DNA of 64,000 nt from Triatoma infestans (Eukaryota; Arthropoda; Insecta; Hemiptera; Reduviidae). Shown here piece by piece: positions 56,105-64,000 of the stretch. The stretch lies in contig JAAEAF010001069.1 in NCBI GenBank assembly GCA_011037195.1, positions 19,664 through 83,663 on the forward strand, in the 5' to 3' direction. The translations under genes were made by a program, and so were the position numbers. Each line of letters starts with the position of its first letter. Within the stretch, counting starts at the first letter, position 1. The notes under the pieces were generated by a model. The model had not been told where the DNA came from, made no database searches, and worked only from the letters and a program-made list of their open reading frames with translations.

Positions 56105-56425
56105 TATAATGGATGTGTAGGGTGGAGAGAATTTGTGTGGTTGATGAATTAAGAAGAAGACTTGGCTAACACTGGTTAACTAATATATTAATAAGTAGAG
56201 ACAGACTGTCTGGACTTTACAATAAAGAAATGTTTAAGGTAGAGTGGTCAGAGTAATGATACCTAGCAATAGGATGTATTGAACTGAATTCTCAACTGTG
56301 TTTAACTGTTTAACATTGTTTTATGGACTGTTCGTCGCTATATTTATACAGCTTCTTCCACTCCAGTCCGAGAGAGCGGTTGAGATTCTCTTGCTCTCTT
56401 TGCTGTTTGCTCTCTTGCTGTTACA
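56105..56425 (-). mobile_element. LTR (TGTAACAG family), complete
   Basis: On minus: TGTAACAGCAAGAGAGC, CCGCTCTCTCGGACTGGAGT, GGAAGAAGCTGTATAAATA (TATA box), GACGAACAGTCC, TAAAGTCCAGACAGTCTGTC, ending CATCCATTATA. Length 321 bp. The fragment beside the LysRS copy at 833-986 is the same family. Confidence 0.85.
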
Positions 56426-56660
56426 AATTCCTAAATATGAAAAATTACTTTTAGCAATTTCTGTTTGGTATGTGTGTGTATGTTTGTGTGAACAATATAT
56501 CGGAAAAAAGAAAATCATGGGCTCGAAATTTCGTCTGTATGCGGCACCAAGATTTTGGTCAAAATCTGTCTAACGGGAAGTCCGATTTTCTGAAAGGTAT
56601 TTATACTTACGATTTTATCGAAAGTTATTTACAACCATTTTCTTTAAACCTCCGCTACTA
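56426..56660 (-). repeat. TAAGAG repeat, decayed, minus orientation
   Basis: TTTAGCAATTTCTGTTTGGT, GTGTGAACAATATATCGG and TGCGGCACCAAGATTTTGGT resemble the reverse-oriented unit. Confidence 0.45.
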
Positions 56661-56674
56661 ACTGTAAACAAAAT

Positions 56675-57083
56675 ACTTACATAAAATATGATAGTTACAA
56701 TTAAATGACAAAAAGTCCTGTTTTGTGTAGTATCGAGCTTTCCACCTGGAAGCCAGGTCATTCTCAAGATAACACAACTGGATTAGAACAACATAGTAGG
56801 TTACAATTTGATAGGTTATATTACATACATTAGCAGTGTTGGAAAACAAGCGGTGTCATTATTTCAAGATATTTTCTGTTTCTATTGATGTGGATCATTT
56901 CTAAAACAATTTTTAAAACATATATTGCCGATCTTAATAGCATATATAAGAATTTATTGAAATAATGACATTGCTTGTCTGGCTCCTAGGTCGAAAGCTC
57001 GATGCTGTATAATAAAGTGTTTTATACATAAAAAAGGACTTTTTGACATTTAATTCCAACTATCATATTTTGTAAAAGTTTTT
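56675..57083. repeat. PLE-like terminal repeats, tail-to-tail inverted pair (family 4)
   Basis: Left arm 56675-56775 and right arm 56977-57083 share AAAATATGATAGTT, AATTAAATG, CAAAAAGTCC and the GGCTYCNAGGT...GAAAGCTCGAT motif in inverse order. The spacer of about 200 bp is AT-rich. Confidence 0.72.
56729..56775 (-). ncRNA. Hammerhead-like motif, family 4 (U-A core variant)
   Basis: Minus strand: TATC, TTGAGAA, TG, ACCTGG/CCAGGT stem II (6 perfect pairs, CTT loop), G, GAAA, GCTC, GATA. Stem I pairs TATC with GATA. The core is UUGANAA. The helix III pair next to A-U is G-C, not C-G. Confidence 0.45.
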
Positions 57084-58189
57084 GTCCAATAAACGATACA
57101 AAGTTATAGCGTAAAATACTTAAACCTTTGTATGGCCATGACTTCATAAGGCTAAGCTGGGAATCAAACACAACATAGCAAGCAGTCCACACATCTAATT
57201 ACTCTAATATCACGGGCGCCTTCATTTCCGTTGACGAGACATTGTGTTAAATCAATAGAAATGACATATTTTTTTTCATCACCGTTGAAGGTCTGATAGG
57301 TCATACTTGGTGGAACCCAAAATTCCTTCCTCCCAACAATTCCTATAACTCCAAACACTTTCACGGAGCCCCCGCCCTTCCTGATATCCTCCATCCACTT
57401 CTTGTTGGGCCTTCCTTGTTTCCTTCGTCCACTTGACTTCTATTCCAACATTTTCCTCGGCCATTTCCCCCCCCCCTCATCAATTAGTAAATTTTAAGGG
57501 CTGCAGAAAGAAATATAGAATAATTTAAAGTATTTAGCATTTATTAAAGACAGACCTACATATGTGCATCAGTTCTTACTATCACTATATTCTACAGAGA
57601 ATGTCTAACAATGTAATCAAAACACTTTATAATACTCTTTGCTATGAAATATATACAAACAATACTTTGTTAGAAGAGAATAATTTGCAAACATATAAAC
57701 TAATCATTCCACTTGTTCTACGAGATATTAATATTCTACATGTTACAGCGCCAGATACAAAAACATATTGATGTCGCAATAAACAAAAATCAATTGGTGT
57801 TTTACACTACTTTTGCTCAAACGAAATCCTGTCATATTCCTCAGTTCATTCCCAGATTACCAGAAGAGCGTAGTAATATAATATGCGCCACAGATTAACG
57901 CTTGTAAAGCGTGACAATCATAATCATATACGAACTAGTATCATAATTGTTCCAAATATCTGGCCAGACTTCACCACAAAGCGGCGGAGGGTGGGTAAAA
58001 CCAATTTCTTACCAAAAATTTGCTCATTATAACAGTCTCTCATAATTCTATTTCTATAGGGAAAACCTGCAGATCCAAGATTCTCCAGTCTCAATTCAAA
58101 ACACCGAAATGAAAACAATTTGTTAGGACCTGGGAAATAAAAAAAAACAAATTAAGAGAAGAAGAATTCGTTCATGAACTTGATAACTT
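57084..58189. other. Unassigned region with short open frames
   Basis: Minus frames at 57164-57464 (KWTKETRKAQQEVDGGYQEG) and plus frames at 57562-57898 are not recognised. They may belong to an old retroelement, but no catalytic motif is present. Confidence 0.35.
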
Positions 58190-58261
58190 TAAACTGACGA
58201 TGGATGAAAATACCGAAACTGGTTAGGAACTTCACGAGGGATAACATCCCAAATGTTATCC
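58190..58261 (+). ncRNA. Hammerhead-like motif and adjacent hairpin (family 5)
   Basis: CTGACGA, T, GGATGAAAATACC, GAAA, CTGGTT fits CUGANGA plus GAAA with the same extra base, but stems I and II pair poorly. Twelve bases on lies a perfect 9-bp hairpin, GGATAACAT/ATGTTATCC, at 58239-58247 and 58253-58261. Confidence 0.35.
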
Positions 58262-59769
58262 AGCATTGCGGACCCATCCACATTTTCAATACTACATAGT
58301 TGTTTTAAATATTATTCAACTGTTATGATATGTAAAAAATTATACTCAATATAATTAGCCTATAACCTATAAAAAATCATTTTCAAAAACATATTTTAAA
58401 AAAAAAACATAAAATTTATTATTTTAATGAGATGGATATGCGTGATAAACAATTTTTTTCAATACGAGCTAAAAATGATAGTTTACGTCTATTATATTTT
58501 TAGTAAAGAATAAATAACAGAATAATATAATTTTAGACATAAAAGCACTCACTAATTTCGTCTGTAGTATCATACATTCATCACAATCAAATGTCAAACA
58601 TATGATCATAGAACAGTAGTTATGAAGTTGCGTTCGTTAGCAGCTGGCAGCTGACTCTTGCAGCCAAAGAACGAAGTATTTCTCACTTTCCCAAACTTTC
58701 TCTTCTTGTAAAGAATTTGTTTCTTCAAAAATCACCAAATAGCAGAAACGTTTTTTTTGGGGTAAATGTTAAATTAATTTTGTTTTTCACATTGATTTAT
58801 TTAATTTTTTTATTTGACTGTCTATACTCAGATGATATTATGGATTTAATTTGTGCATCCCCTTGCAATAATTTATGCCCAAGTTTAGAAAATATTGTCT
58901 TAGAAGGTTCTGTGACCTCCAAACTTCCTCAGAACCTCCTTAAAATAATTTTCTTTAAGAGAAAACCAAGTTTTTAAAGTAACAGCAAACTTTATGGGTT
59001 CGTTAACAATTTACTTACACTGTGGAACCATAAGTATAATGTAATGGCACTTTAGACAGACATTTAAACGTCATTTCTTACCTGCATAATAAAAGTTTAA
59101 CCTACATTTTCCTTATTTCATTTTTCCTCTTTTTTCAAAAATTTCACAATAACCGGATGGATATAAAAGTCAATTCCCCCCCCCCCCTCAAACGGTACAT
59201 TTCTATGAAGTTTATACATCATAGAACATCAGTTGAAATAAATTGAAATTTTAATCAATTGCAGCATTCAAATTTTCATTTTCTATTGATTGGAATATTA
59301 GTTATTCTCATTGGACTGAGAAAGTTTGTTTTTAAATTTGCTCCTGTAAATTTTAAGTCCTGAACTTCATATTTTAACATAGTATATTTTTTTTTTTAAT
59401 ATAGAGAGGTATCGCCGTAATTTTCTAAAACAGTTTTTATCAAACGAATCTACCTTTATTACTGGGATTTTTCATTATTAGTTTCAAGTTTATTTAAGTT
59501 TTTCTTTTATCTGATTTCATATCTGTTGAGAAAGATTGTAGTTTAGCTAAAATATTAGTGTTAACATCAGTTCATCCATCATTGTTAGAGCTACAGTCTA
59601 TGAGAAAGTATGGATCTCAAGGCTTTTGGATTTGAGCTTTCGGTGAGAATGCTTCTTTTATGCTAGAGAAATATAGGATATCAATTAATAAACCTCAATA
59701 ATTAATTCATGGACATTTCACCTAATTCTGATTGAACATGTGATATAGGTCTAATTAATAAAAATAGTT
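58262..59769. other. AT-rich DNA, no gene recognised
   Basis: A C-rich run lies at 59178-59188. Weak monomer-like text occurs near 59020-59150. Confidence 0.45.
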
Positions 59770-60425
59770 ATTTCCGTAAAAAAATCTGGTGTGAAATACT
59801 CACACAACTTTCTCTTACACCAGTTTTCAAAATTGTAATTGGCAAATTTTATAGTTAGTATACCAAATTTGATGAAATTAGTTGGATTTCGTCGAAAACT
59901 GAAAAAAATTGTCAGTAAAAGCGTACTTCCGGTTTACTAATTTTCTTGAAATTCAGAATTTAGGCAATCTATTTATTTCTAATTAATACTATTCAGATGT
60001 TAGAATCGTATAATCAACTTTGATAGCATCTTAGAGAAAAACATAACCCCACTACTCTCCCAAAAGCCTCCTTAAATGAGTTTACCAGGGGAGAAATGTT
60101 ACAAATAAAAGTTATAGCTCTTTATATGTGTGTAGTTCACACTATCAATTTAAAGAAAATCGTTGGAGCCATTTTAGAGAAAATAGTAGAAAATTGATAA
60201 ATACTTTTCAGTAAAAACGCATTTCCGGCCATACGATTTTTTCCAAACTTGGAATTTTAACAACATATTTAATTCTAATTAATATTATTTAGATGATAGA
60301 ATTGTTTAATATACTGAAATCTAGCAGTTTAGAGGGGGAAAAAAATATAGATCTTTGTATGTGCAGTTGATTTTTCAATTTTTGTGAAAATCGCAAGAAA
60401 GTAAAAAAAAAAAAAAAACTATTAA
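59770..60425 (+). repeat. TAAGAG repeat, left part (split by piggyBac)
   Basis: Starts AATCTGGTGTGAAATACTCACACAACTTTCTC and holds two monomers (59950 and 60243, period about 295 bp). Ends in A16 and the TTAA target at 60422-60425. Confidence 0.85.
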
Positions 60426-61714
60426 CCCGGGAGAACTCGGTAGAGAAAATGAATAGTAAGAACTCGCGCGTGAGACTTTCTCTCACACCCCAGTTTTCAT
60501 GTTTTTTCACCACATAATAATATTATTAGCTTCTAAATACCAATTAAGTAAACGACGATATATTTATAAATATAAATACACACATAAACTTAAACAAATA
60601 TCAATATAAAAAATATAAATCACACTTTTTTACTTATAAAAAAAAAAAAAAAAACTGGAGCAAAACTCAATATAAAAAACATAATTTGTGTTGAATTATT
60701 CAGTAACAGCACATTTTGGACAGGTAGCACATTTTGGTGTACGTGCATCTGTTAATGAAAACACTTTGAGGCCATATTTTGCTGGTTTACTAGGGATGTA
60801 TTGCAGAAAATTGGAACGTCCCCGAAACGGTTCCAACATTTCATCTATATTACAGTATTCACCAACTTGGTAATTTTGTTTACATTTAGATATAAATTCA
60901 TCCAGTACCTCTCTTATGGAATCAGGAAAAAAAGACTCCAACATTCCAACGTAGTTTTAGCTTGCTTTGCAACAGTTTTCACACCTGGAAGATGGATAAC
61001 GAGGTTTTGTTTCCTTCTGCGCACATTTTCGTGGGGAGCGGAAACATACCAAACAGTAGTTTTGACGTTACCAAACAAGCAATTTCCGAGGATCGTCGTT
61101 TTCGGGTTCATCTTTCTCTTTTATCCCTGATTGTTCTGAATCACTTTCCGGTTTTCGAAGCTTTCCAAGCATCAAAGGGGTTTTCGTTGTCTACAAGGTT
61201 GGGGAGAACTTCAGTTTTACCCTGTTCGGGATCAGGAATCCATGACAAATATTCTAAGCGAAAAAAATTAACATAAATAAAATTACCAGGAAAATATAAA
61301 GTAAATAAATATCCTGAAAAATGCCACTTACGGAGATCGTACAACGCTTTCCCCATCTCGGCCATATGTTTGCCACGACTCATTTGAATTTAAAAAATCT
61401 AAAATTCAAAAGGAAAACTAATTTTGCGTCACCAGTAAACCAAAAATGTTATAGAAACAGAAAATTACTTACTTATAAAAACGTAACGCGAACACTAGCG
61501 CGTGAGAGATTCACTCATGGTTTAGAATATTTTTGTTTAACTTCCTCTCCTGAAGCTAACACAAGACTGAGAGGAAAATTATTTCAAGAGGAAGTAAACA
61601 AAAGATAAAAACTCAGCTAGACGAAACTTAGGACCTCCAACTACTCCCACTTCCGGATTATGAGTGTTTTTCTTCAAGCGTGAGAGAAAATCTCACGGTG
61701 CGAGTTCTCCCGGG
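60426..61714 (-). mobile_element. piggyBac-type DNA transposon, internally deleted (1289 bp)
   Basis: TTAA at 60422-60425 and 61715-61718 flanks inverted ends CCCGGGAGAACTCG. Subterminal GTGAGA...TCTCTCAC blocks repeat on both sides. Sharp TTAA use and CCC-starting ends are diagnostic of piggyBac. The surrounding TAAGAG repeat is continuous if the element and one TTAA are removed. Confidence 0.95.
60696..61383 (-). pseudogene. piggyBac transposase remnant
   Basis: Minus frames: 61383-61141 (MAEMGKALYDLRKWHFS..., unassigned N-terminal-side sequence), 61111-60914 (VWYVSAPHENVRRRKQNLV, HLPGVK), then 60944-60696 (FISKCKQNYQVGEYCNIDEM, LEPFRGRSNFLQYIPSKPAK, YGLKVFSLTDART). The last is the start of the transposase catalytic domain: the first Asp (IDE), the FRGR and PSKPAKYG.K blocks. 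The sequence stops at 60696, so the later catalytic residues and the Cys-rich C-terminus are gone. At least two frame breaks occur. The element could only move by borrowing a transposase. Confidence 0.9.
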
Positions 61715-61718
61715 TTAA

Positions 61719-61990
61719 GTAAAGTACTACTTCCGGTTAAGGAATTTTGACCACTGGCCTGCTGTCGAATTCCATGGTGATACATAAACGGAATATTAAG
61801 TTTGAATTTTTGTATGATTTTTCGTTTTTGAGCTATGCTGTCCACATACATACAGACCATTCTTTAAAAACTACATTTTTGGACTCATGGATCCTCAAAA
61901 CGGATATTTCCGGTGAAAACTCGTTATTGAAAATTTGACACGATTACAATACTTCCCCCTTACTACTACGAGTAAGAGAAAGTAAAATTC
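61719..61990 (+). repeat. TAAGAG repeat, right part and palindromic end
   Basis: CCTGCTGTCGAATTCCATGG, ACATACATACAGACCATTC, GGATATTTCCGGTGAAAACT, ACACGATTACAATACTTCCC, then ACTACTACGAGTAAGAGAAA. Confidence 0.88.
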
Positions 61991-62479
61991 TTATAATAAT
62001 AAATGTACTAAGTAAATAAACTATAACTGACTTTAACATTTCAAACATAACGATCAAAAAATGTGGCGCCAATATTGTGTATAAAAAAAAACAGAAATAG
62101 AAAAAGATAAAAAAAAAAAAACAATTATACTGGGTAATCAGTTTTTACATTAAAATTCCGTTTAGACTCATTTAATAAGTATCGTGGATATTAAGTGGGG
62201 GTAGAAAGGATAAAAAAAAAAATATTGAAATACTTGAATATTAATGGTGAACAGATGTTGTATTTAGTAACAATATTATGGGTGGGAGGAGGTAAGGATT
62301 CTATTTTTAGTTGGCGCCCTTACTTATCCGTCTTCCCCCACTCTATGTCGATATCTATATAAAGTTCAAAATATTGTAAAATTCTTTATGATTGTTATAT
62401 TTTGAAGGTCAGCTAAAATTCCTTTTTACAACAAAGATACAGCTAGAACTTAAAATTGTCTTGCCTCATTAGTTTTGAT
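61991..62479. other. AT-rich DNA, no gene recognised
   Basis: No motif. Confidence 0.5.
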
Positions 62480-62650
62480 TTTTTTTTTTTCTGTCACAGA
62501 GGGAGTAAGTATAAATAATTTTACTTTCTGTAACTCTCAGAAGAAGTATTTGAAACTGTCACAAATTTTTCGAAATATGTATTCTATCGGAGATACAAAT
62601 TTTGGGATTTCGTGATTATAAAAAAAAAAAAAAAATCTGATGTGACACAA
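62480..62650 (-). repeat. TAAGAG repeat end, decayed
   Basis: TCACAGAGGGAGTAAGTATA, CTGTCACAAATTTTTCG, ATTCTATCGGAGATACAAAT, AAAAAAATCTGATGTGACAC. Confidence 0.5.
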
Positions 62651-63149
62651 TCCTTCAAAATTGAAATTAACAAATTTTAATGTAGCACTCAAAATCTTTT
62701 GAGTTAATTGTATCAATCATTGAATTTTTGAGTTAATGTAGCACTCAAAAATCTATATATAAAAGCCAATATTTATTTTAACAATGAATGTCTCATTCGC
62801 AAGGTTACACCTAAATACGCAACTATCAACATAAAAATTAACAAACTCGCAGCACGAAAAACAATTATTCAAGCACAGAAAATCTGGGTTCAAAATGAAA
62901 TATGTACACTTTACCAAAAAAAAAAAAAAACTAAACAGACAACTGAAAGACACATATACTGAACTTGCCAATCGGTATCCTAGTTCCTTCAAAAACATAA
63001 TTTAAGTTACACATCCCCACTCATTCATGTTTCCATTTAAAAAGGGAACAACGTCACTAAAGGACCGAACATGTGTTTTCCCATTCAGGTAGCAAAACCC
63101 CTCTTAACCTAGTTCTGTCAAACAAAGACCTTTAAAATCCAGTGTATCA
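62651..63149. other. AT-rich DNA, no gene recognised
   Basis: A tandem duplication of about 60 bp with TAATGTAGCACTCAAAA at 62678 and 62732. Otherwise nothing recognised. Confidence 0.45.
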
Positions 63150-63283
63150 AATGTATTTGCACCTTGCAAATCTATGTTATTACACTGTTCAACGAAAACA
63201 TCCTCATGATTGGCGAATGCCCTAAACCGGTCGATGACCACAAAGTGAAGCTGGCTATCACGGAAAATGTCTCTGATGGTTCT
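63150..63283 (+). repeat. PLE terminus, family 1, single copy
   Basis: Contains TGTTATTACACTGTTCAACG, a damaged hammerhead-like core at 63199-63238 (CATC, CTCATGA, TTGGCGAATGCCC, TAAA, CCGGTC, GATG), then CACAAAGTGAAGCTGGCTAT and AAAATGTCTCTGATG. Confidence 0.72.
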
Positions 63284-63610
63284 GGTACCTATATAACATT
63301 AATATACATTTGAAGTTATCGCTAGAATTCAGTAAAATATCATTCCAACAATTAAAGGATTCTGACCGAAACATCATATCTGATGCGGTTGTGGTGTATA
63401 AAAAGGATTATCAATTTGAAGTTATCCGCAAATTTTCGATTTTGAACTATTTCATTCAAACACACACAGTATACAAACCAATTATTGTAAAAAGGAGCAA
63501 CATTATTTTCGATTTCATGGACCTCAGAAAATGTAATTCTGTTGGAAAAAACAAAATTTCTAAAAATTTGACACGATTGTAATACTTCTACACCACTTAC
63601 AGCAAAAAAG
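63284..63610 (+). repeat. TAAGAG repeat, terminal half
   Basis: GAACTATTTCATTCAAACAC, ATGGACCTCAGAAAATGTAA, AATTTGACACGATTGTAATACTTC, with a decayed terminal palindrome. Confidence 0.7.
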
Positions 63611-63870
63611 GATAATAAAAATATTATACCGTAAAATGATAAAAATAAAATAAATAAATTATCAATCTAAGTGTTTTGAGATTATGAAATTCTTACCGCC
63701 TTGTAGATTTCTACACTAAACCTACTAAGACATACTAAACTTACAAGCTTACTAAGCCCAAAGTTTATCAAACCATATGTAATTATATTGAAAAGTTTAT
63801 CGTTTTGCAGTTTATATACAAAAATGCAGTTATGCAAAATCATGATGTAACCAAATAACATTATAGATTT
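63611..63870. other. AT-rich spacer
   Basis: Nothing recognised. Confidence 0.5.
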
Positions 63871-64000
63871 TTACTTTCTCTTACTTCGAGTAAGAGGAAG
63901 TATTGTAATCGTGTCAAATTTTTAATTTCTCTTACTTCTAGTAAGAGGAAGTATTGTAATCGTGTCAAATCTTTACTTTCTCTTACTTCTAGTAAGAGGA
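63871..64000 (-). repeat. Tandem 51-bp repeat made of the TAAGAG-repeat terminus
   Basis: Copies start at 63871, 63922 and 63973 (the last cut by the window end). Each has the palindrome TTTCTCTTACTTCTAGTAAGAG and GAAGTATTGTAATCGTGTCA. The period is 51 bp. Confidence 0.92.

Noticed and set aside
60801..61276. Plus-strand frames of 104-109 codons inside the piggyBac element
   Set aside because: They are antisense to the recognisable transposase remnant.
63871..64000. CRISPR array
   Set aside because: The repeats are contiguous 51-bp tandem units without unique spacers, in eukaryotic DNA.

Overview
The window looks like repeat-dense nuclear DNA of an arthropod, most likely an insect. It is AT-rich and full of homopolymers and microsatellites. 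It has no operon-like coding, and nearly every recognisable protein fragment belongs to a mobile element: jockey, RTE-like and RNase H-bearing non-LTR elements, Penelope-like elements, LTR elements, mariner and piggyBac. Host coding is minimal. One convincing exon (29250-29407, +) encodes the start of an immunoglobulin domain of the Dpr type and has good splice signals. It suggests that much of the window is intron of a neuronal cell-surface receptor gene. The left edge (1-832, -) is a broken, intronless copy of lysyl-tRNA synthetase.

Layout. 1-5.2 kb: LysRS retropseudogene joined to an LTR fragment, then Penelope-like (PLE) termini and a 5'-truncated PLE with a GIY-YIG endonuclease remnant and 13-bp target duplications. 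5.2-9.2 kb: three non-LTR fragments, one with a clean 13-bp duplication. 9.2-13 kb: microsatellite, PLE terminus and opposed LTRs. 14-18.5 kb: jockey 3' end, SINE-like unit and the longest RTE-like copy. 19.9-20.6 kb: a near-perfect inverted repeat of about 330-bp arms. 21-29 kb: jockey pieces, a mariner, AT-rich repeat arrays and an LTR with polypurine tract. 29-31 kb: Dpr exon, then an RNase H element with a nested insertion. 32-39.5 kb: LTR clusters. 39.6-46.2 kb: nested SINE, jockey, solo LTR and RTE-like copies. 46.9-51.3 kb: a second copy of the element seen at 5.2 kb, a SINE, and a jockey split by two LTRs. 53-64 kb: RNase H element, SINE-like units, an LTR, another PLE inverted pair, a piggyBac relic and more AT-rich repeat.

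Three themes stand out. (1) At least five PLE-type terminal motifs share a hammerhead-ribozyme-like layout (Y-U-G-A-N-R-A, one extra base, stem II, G-A-A-A, a closed helix III, stem I). Positions equivalent to 3 and 8 change together: C with G in some families, U with A in others. (2) Four families have these termini as inverted tail-to-tail pairs. (3) A dispersed AT-rich repeat, called here the TAAGAG repeat, ends in a palindrome, contains units of about 300 bp and is the main landing site for other elements. In addition, diverged LTR families keep one promoter module just upstream of the TATA box. All calls are by eye; no search or alignment was run.
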